DNA from: Candidatus Eisenbacteria bacterium
Lineage (GTDB): Bacteria > Eisenbacteria > RBG-16-71-46
DNA: 42,787 bases
Assembly: GCA_020847735.1 (NCBI GenBank)
Contig: JADLBL010000022.1
Location: 1 to 42,787 of the forward strand
Direction of reading: 5' to 3'
The translations under genes and the position numbers were made by a program. Shown here in pieces: positions 14,720-24,300 of this stretch. Position 1 is the stretch's first letter, and every line of letters begins with the position of its first letter. Below the pieces are notes generated by a model. The model saw only the letters and a program-made list of their open reading frames with translations, searched no databases and was not told the DNA's origin.

Positions 14720-15547
14720 TCAACCGAACCAGTGCCCCGACTTCGCCAGCTCGAGCAGACACCACACCCCGAAGACACCCAGCAGCGGGCCGCCGACGAG
14801 TCCGCCGAACGCCTTGAGCCCGTACATCAGCGTTTCCGACTTCTCCGACGACGTGCTGATCAGGAACGCCGGGTCGCTGGAGCCGCGCCGGATGACGCCG
14901 CAAACCTCGTCATCGAGCGTGCGCACGTGCTTCGCGCCGTAGGAGTCGGTGCCGGTCGCCTCGAGCGCCTCCTCGTCGAACGACACGACGCGGGCGATCG
15001 AGCGCGGGTTGGCGCGGCCGAGCACGTACACGGCGCTGCCCTCCTCGAGCCGGCGCTCGCGAAAGCGCATCGGCCCGACCGACCACAGGTGGCGCATCGC
15101 CAGGCCACGGCTCTCCATGAAGTCGGTGTACATCTGCGGCACGCCGAAGCCGTTGGTCTCCTCGACCACGTCGAAGGCGACCTTGCACTCGGCGCCCTGC
15201 GGATAGACGAGCGCGACCCCGGTCTCGTCGCGCAGGTAGAACGGGTGGCCCGAGTCCGCGCGGTGCACGGTGTGCCACGAGCGGGTTCCGCTCTTCGACT
15301 TGTTCGCGAGCGTCTGGATCTCGACGTTCCACCACACGCACGGCCGGCTCGAGAACGGCGCGGTCACGCGGCTGCGCGGCTGCAAGGTGCCGTTGACCTC
15401 GACCAGGCCCATGGCCATCGAGCGCACCCGCGCGGTCGGCGTGTTGCGAATGAGCGACTGGGTGCGCAGCGCCCGGAAGCCGTGGGCGAACATCCACGGT
15501 CCGGCGGCGGTGCACGCGATCCCGAACCCCACCTCGAGCGGGTGCAT
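14720..15547 (-). CDS. GIDE-domain membrane protein (first of two)
   Basis: A 275-residue protein of the family related to the GIDE domain of mitochondrial E3 ligase MUL1/MAPL. It lacks any RING finger, so ubiquitin ligase activity is not expected. A hydrophobic segment near the N-terminus is followed by 'GLVEVNGTLQPRSRVTAPFSSRPCVWWNVEIQ', the core motif (SP.S.RPCVW). Then come a soluble domain with 'PFYLRDETGVALVYPQGAE' and 'RRLEEGSAVYVLGRA', and a final helix GGLVGGPLLGVFGVWCLLEL. Both termini are thus at the membrane, with the domain between them. It starts 2 bases after its paralogue and lies 52 bases before lemA. Confidence 0.8.
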   Translation of the reverse strand: MHPLEVGFGIACTAAGPWMFAHGFRALRTQSLIRNTPTARVRSMAMGLVEVNGTLQPRSRVTAPFSSRPCVWWNVEIQTLANKSKSGTRSWHTVHRADSGHPFYLRDETGVALVYPQGAECKVAFDVVEETNGFGVPQMYTDFMESRGLAMRHLWSVGPMRFRERRLEEGSAVYVLGRANPRSIARVVSFDEEALEATGTDSYGAKHVRTLDDEVCGVIRRGSSDPAFLISTSSEKSETLMYGLKAFGGLVGGPLLGVFGVWCLLELAKSGHWFG

Positions 15548-15549
15548 GC

Positions 15550-16371
15550 TCAGAACCGCCCCGCGATCGTGGTTTCCGCCGCGTGCGCGAGATAGAGCAG
15601 TCCGGTCAGGCTGAGCAACGGTCCGAGCGCCGCCCCGATCATCCGCCAGCCCGAGGGCGCGAAGCGCAGCGCGCTGGCGCTGCCGTCGGCGACGACGTGC
15701 AGATCCAGCGCCTCGTGACCCGTGACGTGCAGGCGCGGCCGGTCGGCCGGTTCGGGCGGATCCGCGAAGGCGGCGCCGTCGGTGCCCGTCGCCTCGAGCC
15801 GGGCGACGTAGGGCAGCGCCGGTGCGTTCGAACGCGCGACGCCGATCACCTCGACGCGCGCTCCGGCCGCGAGCGAGCGCTCGACGATGTGAAGCGGCGC
15901 GCGGCGGACACGCAGCCAGCGCAGCGTCTCGTCCTGATCGAGCAGGGCCGCCATGTTGGCGCTGATCTGCTCGCCCGCCGCGACCGCGCGCTCGGCCGTC
16001 ACGGGCAGCACCCACGCGCCGCGCGAGTCCTCGACGAAGGCGTCGCACTCGCCCGAGACGAGCCGGAAGCCTCGCCGCTGGCCGACGCGGCCCGACATGT
16101 TCGTGTCGGTCGCGCGGACGACGAGTTCGTACCCGGCGCAGGGCCGCTGCGAAAGCGGCGAGAACAGCGGGCTTTCGAGCGCGACCGTTCCCACCAGCTG
16201 CACGAGACCGTTGGTGCCGGGGCCGGCGAGCGCGGGTGAAAGACCGGCCAGCAGGCGGCGCTGGCGCAGCGCGCGCAGCCCGCTCGCGAAGAGCGGGCCG
16301 CCCGCGACCACGCACGCGGCCGCCGCGAGCATGCCGGCGGGGGTTACGGGGACGACGAAGCCTGCGGACAT
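15550..16371 (-). CDS. GIDE-domain membrane protein (second paralogue)
   Basis: This 273-residue protein is organised like its downstream neighbour: N-terminal helix (about 10-35), then 'GLVQLVGTVALESPLFSPLSQRPCAGYELVVR', matching the GIDE core, then a soluble domain with 'DAFVEDSRGAWVLPVTAER' and 'RSLAAGARVEVIGVARSN'. The C-terminal helix is WRMIGAALGPLLSLTGLLYLAH. The two paralogues share layout but little sequence, so the duplication is old. First gene of a three-gene set with lemA. The frame is open further upstream, but that part is Pro/Ala-rich and includes a TATA-like box, so ATG 16371 is preferred. Confidence 0.78.
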   Translation of the reverse strand: MSAGFVVPVTPAGMLAAAACVVAGGPLFASGLRALRQRRLLAGLSPALAGPGTNGLVQLVGTVALESPLFSPLSQRPCAGYELVVRATDTNMSGRVGQRRGFRLVSGECDAFVEDSRGAWVLPVTAERAVAAGEQISANMAALLDQDETLRWLRVRRAPLHIVERSLAAGARVEVIGVARSNAPALPYVARLEATGTDGAAFADPPEPADRPRLHVTGHEALDLHVVADGSASALRFAPSGWRMIGAALGPLLSLTGLLYLAHAAETTIAGRF

Positions 16372-16468
16372 GACGCCGGAGTTATCGGCCCCGGCGGAGC
16401 GCGCGTTGAGCACGGATTCCGCGGCCGCTTCGGGGCGGGGCGGCCCCGCGGGCGGCGTCCCCGGCTCC

Positions 16469-16474
16469 TTTATA
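16469..16474 (-). promoter_or_regulatory. Putative -10 box of the GIDE-lemA operon
   Basis: Minus-strand TATAAA within CCATATAAAGGAGCC, a rare AT run in a GC-rich gap, about 100 bases upstream of the GIDE start at 16371. No clear -35 is visible. Confidence 0.4.
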
Positions 16475-16542
16475 TGGGGTGCGGCCGCACCGGCCCCGCC
16501 GGCGCCGGCCGGGCGGGGATCGGGCGGACCGGCGGGCAACCC

Positions 16543-17319
16543 TCAGCGGGCGCTGGCGAGCGCTCGACCGCCGTCTATGGACATGCTCGCGCCCGTGATC
16601 CAGCCGGCCTGCTCGCTCAGCAGGTACAGCACCAGCGCCGCGACCTCCTCCGCCGTGCCCACGCGGCCGATCGGGTGCGTGACCCTGCCGCGCTCGAGGA
16701 AGGCCGGGTAGTCGGCGACCGCGGCGGTCACGGTGTGCAGCTCGGACACCACGACGCCCGGCGCCACCGCGTTCACGCGAACGCCGAAGGGCGCGAAGTC
16801 GAGCGCCGCGCAGCGCGTGTACATTTCGACCGCCGCCTTGCTCACGCAGTAGGCCGCAAGGTTCGCGTAGGGGCGGATGCCCGCGACCGACGACAGGTTG
16901 ACGATCGCGCCCTTGCGCGCCTTCAGCGCATCGGCGGCGGCGCCGGTCAGCTGCATGACGCCCGTCACGTTCACGTCCATCACTCGCGACCATTCTTCGG
17001 GGGGCGTCGCGAACGCCGTGCCGTTGCCGAGCACGCCGGCCGCGTTGACGAGCCCGTCGAGCGCGCCGAACCGCGCGAGGGCCGCGCTCACCCACGCCGC
17101 GCAGGCGTCCGCGTCGCGCGTGTCGCCGGTCACGACGAGCGTCTCGCCCGCGGCAGCGGCCAGCTCGTTCGCCACCTCGTCGAGGCGCTCGCGCCGCCGC
17201 CCGGCGAGCACCACGTTCGCGCCCTCGGCGCCCAGCGCCCGCGCGCAGGCTCGTCCGATTCCGCTGCTCGCCCCGGTCACCAGCACCGTCCGGCCCGCGA
17301 ATCGCCGCGGCTGCGTCAT
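16543..17319 (-). CDS. SDR family oxidoreductase
   Basis: Classical short-chain dehydrogenase/reductase of 258 residues. The cofactor motif TGASSGIG lies near residue 15, 'NAAG' near 90, the catalytic Ser in 'NLSSVAG', the catalytic YCVSK near 155-159, and 'PGVVVSEL' follows. The basic residues after the second strand (AGRRRERLD) suggest NADP(H) preference. The C-terminus '[13 protein letters not shown]' is typical of FabG-like SDRs. Substrate is unknown. It stands alone, divergent from the hydrogenase operon. Confidence 0.92.
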   Translation of the reverse strand: MTQPRRFAGRTVLVTGASSGIGRACARALGAEGANVVLAGRRRERLDEVANELAAAAGETLVVTGDTRDADACAAWVSAALARFGALDGLVNAAGVLGNGTAFATPPEEWSRVMDVNVTGVMQLTGAAADALKARKGAIVNLSSVAGIRPYANLAAYCVSKAAVEMYTRCAALDFAPFGVRVNAVAPGVVVSELHTVTAAVADYPAFLERGRVTHPIGRVGTAEEVAALVLYLLSEQAGWITGASMSIDGGRALASAR

Positions 17320-17555
17320 GCTCGCCTCCTCAATGTGAAGGATCGGGATCCGGCGTCGTGAGCGCGCGCAGCCTAGCCCGGGCGCGCGGCGGGCCGCCAG
17401 CGGCCGGGCCCTTGCGCGGGCGCCGTGGCGTCCGCCGCTCGGGCCTTGCCCGGCTTCCGCCCCGCGTGCTCCAATGCGCCGACACGTTCACGCCCACGCC
17501 GCGCGCGGGGCCGACCCCCCGGCGCGGCCGCAGAGACCCCGACCACGGACGGTTC

Positions 17556-19598
17556 ATGTCTCTCCCCGGCCTCGACGGCGCACTGCTGGCGCTCGCGGTG
17601 TGGGGACTCGTGGCGGCGCTGCTGCTGCCCGTGGTCGCCACGCTCGCGCCCGCGCTTCCGCGCGCCCTGCGCCACGCCGCGCCGCGCGCCATCGCGGCCG
17701 CCGCCTGCGCCTTCGCCGCCGCGGCCGGCCTGCGCGCGCTCGCGGGAGCCGAGGCGCCGGCCCTCGCCTGGTGGCCCGGCTTTCCCGGCCAGCCGTTCAC
17801 GCTCGCCGCCGACGCGCTCTCGGCGCCGTTCCTGGTGCTGTTCGGCGCGGTCGGAGCGGTGTCGTTCGCCGCGCACGCGCCGCTCGGCACCGATCGGGGC
17901 GCGTCCGCGCGGCTGTCGCTGCAGGCGGGCTTCGCGCTCGCGCTGCTCGCCGCCTTCGGCGCGCGGCACGCGCTGCTCTTCCTCGTCGCGTGGGAGGCGA
18001 TGACGCTGCTGTCGGCGGCGCTCGTCGCGCACGATCCGCACAGCTCGCGCGGGCGCAGCGCCGCGTGGGTCTATCTCGCCCTCTCGCACGCCGGCGCCGC
18101 CTGCATCGCGCTGGCGCTGTTCACGCTCTCGGCGCGGGCGGGCTCGTTCCAGTTCGAGGCGCTCGCCGCGGCGTACGCGCGGCTGCCGGTGGCCGAAGCG
18201 GCACGCCTGGGCTGGTGGTTCACCGCCGGCTTCGCGGTCAAGCTCGCGCTCGTGCCGCTGCACGTCTGGCTGCCGATGGCCCATCCCGAGGCGCCCGCGC
18301 CGGTCTCGGCGATGCTGTCGGGCGTCATGGTCAAGGCGGGGCTCTACGGCCTGCTGCGCTTCGCGTGGGCGATGCCCGGCGCCCCCCCGCCGCACTGGGG
18401 GACGGTGATGGTCGTCGCCGGCATCGCCTCGATGCTGACCGGCGCGCTCTACGCGGCGGTCGAGCCCGACGCCAAGCGTCTGCTCGCCTGGTCCACGCTC
18501 AAGAACACCGGCGTGCTCGCGCTCGCGGTCGGGCTCGCGGCGCTGCTCGCCGGGGCGGGCCAGCGCGCGATCGCGGGCGTCGCGCTCGCGGCCGCCTTCT
18601 ACCACGCGGTCGGCCACGGGCTCGCCAAGGCGCTCGCCTTCCTGTCGGTCGGCGAAGCGACGCACGCGGGCGGCTCGCGCCAGCTCGACCAGCTCGGCGG
18701 GCTCGCGCGCCGCATGCCGCGGACCTCGCTGGCCGCGCTCGTCTCGACGCTCTCGCTCTGCGGCCTGCCGCTGCTGCCGTGCTTCGCGGGCGAATGGCTG
18801 CTGTTCCAGTCGCTGATCCTCGGCTACTCGGCGGGCGCCGGGCAGCTGCGGCTGCTGGCGCCGTTCGCGGGAGCGGCGCTGGCGCTGGCCAGCGCGCTGG
18901 CGGTCGCGGCGCTGGTCAAGCTCTACGGCATCGCGTTCCTCGGCCGGCCGCGCGGCGCGGCGGCGGCGGCGGCGGGCGATGCGCCCGGCCTCGTCACGCC
19001 GGCGCTGCTGGCGTTCGCGGCGCTGCCGGTGGCCTGGGGCGTCGCCGCGCCGCTGATGACGCTGACGCTGGCGGCGCCGCTCGCCGCGCTGCTGCCTGGC
19101 TTCGACGCCGCGAGCCTCGCCGGCCACGCGGGCTTCTCGCTCCTGCCCGGGCTGGCCGGCGGGGCGAGCATCGCGCCCGCGGTGGTGGCGCTGCTGATCG
19201 GCCTGTTCGCGCTGCTCGCGCTGGCGGCCCTGCGCGTCGCGCGCGGCGAGCGGCGCGCGCTGCGGCGGGCCCCGTCGTGGACGTGCGGCACGCTCCCCGA
19301 CGCCCGCGCCCAGTACACCGCGCTCGGACTGACCAAGCCGCTGCGGCTCGTCTTCGAACCGGTGCTGCGCGCGCGGCGCGAGGTGGAGGTGCTCGAGGAG
19401 GGTTCGCCCTACTTCGGGCGCCGCCTGCGTTACCGCTCGGCCCTGCCCGCGGTCTTCGAGCAGTGGCTGTACCGCCCGTTCGTGCAGACGGTCCTGTGGA
19501 CCTCCGAGCAGGCGCGCCGCCTGCAGACCGGCAGCCTCCACCTTTACCTGGCCTACCTGCTGGCGACGCTGGTGGGTCTGCTGCTGTGGTCCCGATGA
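17556..19598 (+). CDS. hyfB: Hydrogenase-4 subunit B-like (antiporter-type membrane subunit)
   Basis: This 680-residue polytopic protein of the NuoL/MrpA/HyfB antiporter-like family would carry proton or sodium translocation in a group-4 hydrogenase-type complex. Core signatures are '[20 protein letters not shown]', with the key Glu of helix 5, '[45 protein letters not shown]', the characteristic motif with the helix 7 Lys, and '[15 protein letters not shown]' with '[19 protein letters not shown]'. The C-terminal '[30 protein letters not shown]' is HyfB/HycC-like and not NuoL-like. It begins the operon; its TGA overlaps the hyfC ATG. The upstream reading frame is open to 17358 but lacks hydrophobic start features. 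Confidence 0.92.
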   Translation: MSLPGLDGALLALAVWGLVAALLLPVVATLAPALPRALRHAAPRAIAAAACAFAAAAGLRALAGAEAPALAWWPGFPGQPFTLAADALSAPFLVLFGAVGAVSFAAHAPLGTDRGASARLSLQAGFALALLAAFGARHALLFLVAWEAMTLLSAALVAHDPHSSRGRSAAWVYLALSHAGAACIALALFTLSARAGSFQFEALAAAYARLPVAEAARLGWWFTAGFAVKLALVPLHVWLPMAHPEAPAPVSAMLSGVMVKAGLYGLLRFAWAMPGAPPPHWGTVMVVAGIASMLTGALYAAVEPDAKRLLAWSTLKNTGVLALAVGLAALLAGAGQRAIAGVALAAAFYHAVGHGLAKALAFLSVGEATHAGGSRQLDQLGGLARRMPRTSLAALVSTLSLCGLPLLPCFAGEWLLFQSLILGYSAGAGQLRLLAPFAGAALALASALAVAALVKLYGIAFLGRPRGAAAAAAGDAPGLVTPALLAFAALPVAWGVAAPLMTLTLAAPLAALLPGFDAASLAGHAGFSLLPGLAGGASIAPAVVALLIGLFALLALAALRVARGERRALRRAPSWTCGTLPDARAQYTALGLTKPLRLVFEPVLRARREVEVLEEGSPYFGRRLRYRSALPAVFEQWLYRPFVQTVLWTSEQARRLQTGSLHLYLAYLLATLVGLLLWSR

Positions 19599-20536
19599 AC
19601 GCGGGCGTGCTCGTCCTGCAGACGGCGCTGCTGGTGGCGCTGGCGCCCTTGTGGGGCGGCGTCGTCGCGCGCCTCGAGGCGCGGCTGCAAATGCGCCGCG
19701 GCCGGCCGGTGCTGCAGCGCTACCGCGACCTCTTCAAGCTGCCCGGGAAGGAAACGGTCCTCTCGGAGCACGCCTCGCCGCTGGCGCGGGTGGCGCCCTA
19801 CCTCATGCTCGGCGCCGCGCTCACGCTGTGCACCTGGACCCCGGTGCTGACGACGCGGCCCGGGATGGGGTTCGCGGGCGACCTCGTCATGACCGTGGCG
19901 CTGCTCGCGGCGATGCGGGTGCTGCTGGCGCTGCTCGCGATGGAGGCCGGCACGACGTTCGGCGGCATGTCGGCGAGCCGCCACCTGGCGCTCTCGGCGC
20001 TCGCCGAACCGGCGCTCATGCTCGCGGTCTTCACGCTCGCGCTCAACGCCCGCAGCACCGACCTCGCCGGCATCGCCGCCGCCGTCGTCGCGGCGCCGGC
20101 GGCGTGGCTGTCGCCGTCGCACCTGCTGGCGCTGACCGCCGTGTGGATCGTGGTCGTCTCCGAGACCGGCCGGGGGCCGGTGGACAATCCGGACACGCAC
20201 CTCGAGCTCACCATGATCCACGAGGGCATGGCGCTCGACGTTTCGGGCCACCATCTCGCGCTGCTCGAGTGGGCGGCGTCGGTGCGCCAGCTGGTGCTGC
20301 TGACGCTGGTGGCGAACCTGTTCCTGCCGTGGGGCATCGCCGGTTCGCTCGAGCCGAGGGCGCTCGGCGTCGCGCTGCTGGCCTGGCTCGGCAAGCTCGC
20401 GGTCTTCGCGGTGGTCGTCGCGCTCACGGAATCGCTGACCGCGAAGATGCGCCTGTTCCGGGTGCCCGAGTTCCTCGGCATGGCGTTCCTGCTCGCGCTC
20501 ATCGCGCTGGCCTCCGACACGCTGGGGCGCGGATGA
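19595..20536 (+). CDS. hyfC: Hydrogenase-4 subunit C-like (NuoH-type membrane subunit)
   Basis: A 313-residue NuoH/HycD/HyfC-type protein that anchors the peripheral arm to the membrane arm. Family landmarks are '[33 protein letters not shown]', with the conserved R.G.P..QPYxDL.KL pattern, and the acidic loop '[42 protein letters not shown]', matching the E..R.P.DNP.THLELTM.HE segment specific to the hydrogenase-linked branch. About eight helices are expected. The ATG overlaps the hyfB stop and its own stop overlaps hyfE (ATGA each time). This tight coupling supports a single complex. Confidence 0.93.
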   Translation: MNAGVLVLQTALLVALAPLWGGVVARLEARLQMRRGRPVLQRYRDLFKLPGKETVLSEHASPLARVAPYLMLGAALTLCTWTPVLTTRPGMGFAGDLVMTVALLAAMRVLLALLAMEAGTTFGGMSASRHLALSALAEPALMLAVFTLALNARSTDLAGIAAAVVAAPAAWLSPSHLLALTAVWIVVVSETGRGPVDNPDTHLELTMIHEGMALDVSGHHLALLEWAASVRQLVLLTLVANLFLPWGIAGSLEPRALGVALLAWLGKLAVFAVVVALTESLTAKMRLFRVPEFLGMAFLLALIALASDTLGRG

Positions 20537-21207
20537 ACCTGTCCTTTCCCGACTGGCTGCCGCGCAGCAACACGGTGAACCTGCTCGCCGGGGCGTTCCT
20601 GCTCTCGGCGCTGTACGCCGCCGCGCAGCGCCGCCAGCGCGCGGCCATCGCCGCCTACCAGTGGAACTCGATCGCGCTCGGGCTCATCGCCGCGGTGGTC
20701 GCCGTGGTCACCGGCTCGCGGCACATCGCGCTCGCCGCGATTCTCGTGTTCGCCGGCAAGGCGCTCGCGATCCCGGTCCTGCTGCGGCGACAGGTGCAGC
20801 GCGCCGGCGGCGACACGCTCGCCGAGCCGTTCATGGGCGTGCCGGCCGGCATGCTCGCGTGCGGCGCGCTGGTGGTGATCGCGTTCAGCCAGACCCGCGC
20901 GCTGTTCGGCGCCGGCTCGAGCATCCTCGCCTCCTGCCTGCCGGTGTCGGTGGCGGTCACGCTCGTGAGCCTGTTCCTCATGGTCAGCCGCCGGCGCGCC
21001 CTCATGCAGGTGGTCGGGCTCGTGATCGTCGAGAACGCCATCTTCCTCGCCGCCGTCTCGCTCACCTACGGCATGCCCCTGCTCGTCGAGATGGGCGTGC
21101 TGCTCGACCTGCTGGTCGGCGTCGCGCTGCTCGGGCTGTTCGTCGGCCGCATCGAGGAGACGCTGGGCGACTCCGACACGACGCGGCTCACCTCGCTGAA
21201 GGGCTGA
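20533..21207 (+). CDS. hyfE: Hydrogenase-4 subunit E-like
   Basis: This 224-residue membrane protein corresponds to HyfE, whose C-terminal part resembles NuoK/MrpC. About six helices are visible. The final pair, 'VVGLVIVENAIFLAAVSLTYGMPLLVEMGVLLDLLVGVALLGLFVGRI', includes the conserved 'ENAIF' and 'EMGVLLDLLV' Glu residues, the NuoK-like positions used in the ion path. The N-terminal half (NTVNLLAGAFLLSALYAAAQRR) is the HyfE-specific extension. It sits between hyfC and hyfF with a start overlapping the hyfC stop. HyfE is absent from formate hydrogenlyase-1, so its presence marks a Hyf-type complex. Confidence 0.9.
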   Translation: MNLSFPDWLPRSNTVNLLAGAFLLSALYAAAQRRQRAAIAAYQWNSIALGLIAAVVAVVTGSRHIALAAILVFAGKALAIPVLLRRQVQRAGGDTLAEPFMGVPAGMLACGALVVIAFSQTRALFGAGSSILASCLPVSVAVTLVSLFLMVSRRRALMQVVGLVIVENAIFLAAVSLTYGMPLLVEMGVLLDLLVGVALLGLFVGRIEETLGDSDTTRLTSLKG

Positions 21208-21212
21208 GCGCG

Positions 21213-22679
21213 ATGGCCTGGCTCCTGCCGCTGCTGCTGCCCGCCCCGCTCGCCGGCGCCGCCTGCCTGCTGCTCGGCGGCTCGCCGTGGCCGCGGCGCC
21301 TGGCGATCGCCGCGGCCGCCGCGACGCTCGCGGCCGCCCTCGCGCTGAGCGGCCGGGTGCTGAGCGGCGGCGCCTTCACGGCCGCGCACGGCTGGCTGCA
21401 CGCCGACGCGCTGGTCGCGCTGGTCGCGCTCGCCGTCGCCGGAACGGCCCTGCCGTGCGCCTGGTACGGAGCGCATTACATGCCGTTCGTCGCCGGGCGC
21501 GACCGGACGGACGCGCGCTGGCCCGCCGGCCGCTACGAGGCGCTGCTGCTCGCGCTGCTGGCGTTCATGCTGCTCGCGACCGCGGCGAACGACCTCGGGC
21601 TCATGTGGATCGCGATCGAGGGCGCGACGCTCGTCTCGGCCCTGCTCGTCGGCTACTACCGGCGGCCCGGAGCGGTCGAGGCGGCGTGGAAGTACCTGAT
21701 CCTGTGCTCGGTCGGAATCTCGCTCGCGCTGCTGGCGACGGTGCTCCTTTACTATTCGGCCGGTCGGATCTTCGGCGAGGAGGGGGTCGCGCTGCAGTGG
21801 ACGCGCCTGCGCGACGCCGCCGGCCAGCTCGATCCGCGCTTCGTGAAGCTGGCGTTCCTGTTCGCGCTCACCGGCTACGGGGCCAAGGCCGGCCTCGCGC
21901 CGATGCACTGGTGGCTGCCCGACGCCTACAGCCAGGCGCCCGCGCCGGTGGCGGCGCTCATGTCCACCGCGCTGCTCGCGACCTCGCTGTCGGCCCTGCT
22001 GCGGTTCTTCGCGATCGCCGCGGCGTGCGCGGGGCCGGCGTGGCCCGGCGGACTGTTCGCGTTCTTCGGCGCGCTCTCGGTGGTGATGGCGGTGCCCTTC
22101 CTGCTGGTGCAGGGCGAGTACAAGCGCCTGCTCGCCTACTCGAGCATCGAGCACACCGGCCTCGTCACGCTGGCGATCGGGTTCGGAACGCCGCTGGCCG
22201 TGTTCGCGGGACTGTTCCATCTCCTCGCCCAGTCCTTCGCGAAAGCGCTGGCCTTCCTGCTCGCGGGCAGCCTCGGCCGCGGCGCCCACTCGCGCCGGAT
22301 GGATCATGTTCCGGGCGTGCTGACGGCGAGTCCGGCGCTCGGCGCGCTGCTCTTCGTCGCCGGCATCGGGCTCGTCGGCATGCCGCCCGCCGCGACGTTC
22401 GTCTCGGAGTGGCTGGCGCTCGCGGGCGGATTCGCGAGCCGCCATGGCGCCGGCGCGCGGGTCGCGCTGGTCGCCCTGGTCGTCGCGTTCCTGGGGCTCG
22501 CCTTTCACTGGACGCGCATGTTGCTCGGCCGGCCGCGCGAGGACTTCGCCGACCCGCTGCCGGCCGCGTCGCACGCGCCGATGTGGGCGCTCGCGGGCGC
22601 GCTGCTCGTGCTCGGGGTGTTCCTGCCGGCGCCGCTTCGGGCGCTGATCGAGCAGGCCACGAAGGTGGTGCGCCCGTGA
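21213..22679 (+). CDS. hyfF: Hydrogenase-4 subunit F-like (second antiporter-type subunit)
   Basis: This 488-residue NuoN/NuoM/HyfF-type antiporter-like subunit adds a second potential ion pathway. It contains 'NDLGLMWIAIEGATLVSALLVGYYR' (helix 5 Glu region), 'FALTGYGAKAGLAPMHWWLPDAYSQAPAPVAALMSTALLATSLSALLR' (the helix 7 Lys and the HW.PDA.S.AP signature) and 'GEYKRLLAYSSIEHTG'. Starts 5 bases after hyfE and ends overlapping the hyfG GTG. The operon therefore encodes two antiporter-type subunits, HyfB and HyfF, as in Hyf complexes; a separate HyfD gene is missing. Confidence 0.92.
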   Translation: MAWLLPLLLPAPLAGAACLLLGGSPWPRRLAIAAAAATLAAALALSGRVLSGGAFTAAHGWLHADALVALVALAVAGTALPCAWYGAHYMPFVAGRDRTDARWPAGRYEALLLALLAFMLLATAANDLGLMWIAIEGATLVSALLVGYYRRPGAVEAAWKYLILCSVGISLALLATVLLYYSAGRIFGEEGVALQWTRLRDAAGQLDPRFVKLAFLFALTGYGAKAGLAPMHWWLPDAYSQAPAPVAALMSTALLATSLSALLRFFAIAAACAGPAWPGGLFAFFGALSVVMAVPFLLVQGEYKRLLAYSSIEHTGLVTLAIGFGTPLAVFAGLFHLLAQSFAKALAFLLAGSLGRGAHSRRMDHVPGVLTASPALGALLFVAGIGLVGMPPAATFVSEWLALAGGFASRHGAGARVALVALVVAFLGLAFHWTRMLLGRPREDFADPLPAASHAPMWALAGALLVLGVFLPAPLRALIEQATKVVRP

Positions 22680-24277
22680 CGATCGCCGGCGAGCTGTTTC
22701 CGCTCGATCGGGCGCTGCGGGGCATTCGCGACCGCTTCGCCGGCGCGGTGATCGACGCCGACCGGACCTCGATGCGCGAGCACCTCGTGGTGCTCCCCGC
22801 CGAACGGCTGGCCGAGGTGGCGGGCGCCGTCGCGAACGAGTGGGGCGGAACGTTCCTGACGATGTTCGCGCTCGACGAACGCGCCGAGGCGGGACGCTTC
22901 CGCCTTCACGTCATGTTCTCGATGGCGCCCGAGGACGCGATCCTCACGCTGGTCGGCGCCGTACCCGAGCACGCGCCCTCCTACCCCGCCGTCACCACCA
23001 CCGTGCACGCCGCCCACTGGTGCGAACGCGAGCTGGCGGAGCTTCTCGGCGTGACGCCCGCCGGGCACCCGTCCCCGGGCCCGCTCGTCGGGCACGACGG
23101 CTGGCCGGCGGGCATGCACCCGCTGCGTCGGGATTTTTCGCCGCCCGCGGACGTCGCCTGGCCGCCGAGGTTCTCGTTCGTCCCGGTCGAGGGCGAAGGC
23201 GTCTTCGAGATTCCGGTCGGTCCCATCCACGCCGGCGTGATCGAGCCCGGGCACTTCCGCTTCTCGAGCGTCGGCGAGGCGGTCCTCAAGCTCGATCTCA
23301 AGCTCGGCTGGGCGTGGCGCGGGCTCGAGAAGCTCGCCGAGGGCGCGAGCCTGACGCGCGGGCTCGAGATCGCCGAGCGGCTGTGCGGCACCTGCGCCTA
23401 CTCGCACGCCCTCGGCTTCTGCCTCGCGGCGGAGGAGCTGGCCGGCGCCCCGGTTCCGCAGCGCGGTCGGGCGCTGCGCTCGCTCGCGGGCGAGCTCGAA
23501 CGGATCGCGAACCACCTGCTCGACATGAGCGGCATCCTCACCGACGTCGCCTGGCGGGTCGGTGCGGCCGACCTGGCGCGCCAGCGCGAGGTCGTCCAGC
23601 AGGCGTGCGACGCGCTGTTCGGGCACCGCTTCCTGCGCGGCGTGTGCGTGCCCGGCGGGGTCGCCCGCGACCTCGACGACACGCAGCAGCTCTGGCTGCG
23701 CCGCACGCTCGCCGAGGTGCGCGCCGAGGTTCAGCGCGCGAGCCAGCTCGCGACCGCGAACCCTTCGGTCATGGACCGGCTCGTGGGCACGGGCGTGCTG
23801 CCGGGCGGGGTGGCGCGCGACCTCGGCGTCACCGGGGTCGCCGCGCGCGCCAGCGGGCTCGCGATGGACGGCCGCCGCGATCATCCGTACGCGTTCTACC
23901 GCGACCTCGACTTCCAGGTCGTCGGCCGCCAGGCCGGCGACGTGCACGCGCGCTACGAGCAGCGCCTCGCGGAAGTGCACGAGTCGCTGAACCTGGTGGA
24001 CCAGATGATCCTGCGCCTTCCCGGCGGACCGATCGCGCAGCACCTGGGCGAGCTGCCGCCCGGCCGCTGGGGCTTCGGGCTCGTCGAGTCCCCGCGCGGG
24101 CTCGCCTCGCACTGGCTGCGCGCCGACGCGCACGGTCGTATCGGTTCGTGGCGCGTTCGCTCGGCCTCGCACGCGATCTGGCCCGCGGTCGCGCACGTCA
24201 TGCCCGGCAACATCGTTCCCGACTTTCCGCTGATCAACAAGAGCTTCAACCTCTGCTATGCGTGCACCGACAAGTAG
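22676..24277 (+). CDS. hyfG: Group-4 [NiFe]-hydrogenase-like large subunit (NuoC-NuoD fusion)
   Basis: A 533-residue HyfG/HycE-type protein. Residues ~1-150 form the NuoC-like (30 kDa) part, ending 'GWPAGMHPLRRDF', and ~165-533 the NuoD-like catalytic part. Both metal motifs are present: ERLCGTCAYSH (C237, C240, H244) and, at the very end, NLCYACTDK (C527, C530). The usual DPC of the second motif is NLC. The coding sequence stops three residues after the last Cys, at the point where maturation proteases normally cut other large subunits. Four Cys suggest a Ni-Fe site and not just a complex I relative, but activity is unproven. GTG start overlaps the hyfF stop. No maturation genes (hypA-F) are in the window. 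Confidence 0.9.
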   Translation: MTIAGELFPLDRALRGIRDRFAGAVIDADRTSMREHLVVLPAERLAEVAGAVANEWGGTFLTMFALDERAEAGRFRLHVMFSMAPEDAILTLVGAVPEHAPSYPAVTTTVHAAHWCERELAELLGVTPAGHPSPGPLVGHDGWPAGMHPLRRDFSPPADVAWPPRFSFVPVEGEGVFEIPVGPIHAGVIEPGHFRFSSVGEAVLKLDLKLGWAWRGLEKLAEGASLTRGLEIAERLCGTCAYSHALGFCLAAEELAGAPVPQRGRALRSLAGELERIANHLLDMSGILTDVAWRVGAADLARQREVVQQACDALFGHRFLRGVCVPGGVARDLDDTQQLWLRRTLAEVRAEVQRASQLATANPSVMDRLVGTGVLPGGVARDLGVTGVAARASGLAMDGRRDHPYAFYRDLDFQVVGRQAGDVHARYEQRLAEVHESLNLVDQMILRLPGGPIAQHLGELPPGRWGFGLVESPRGLASHWLRADAHGRIGSWRVRSASHAIWPAVAHVMPGNIVPDFPLINKSFNLCYACTDK

Positions 24278-24300
24278 GGCGTGACGGAGGATCCGACGGC

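Noticed and set aside
17474-20536. A 1020-codon frame across hyfB
   Set aside because: Only its last 313 codons are real (hyfC, from 19595). The rest is an Arg/Ala-rich out-of-frame reading of hyfB.
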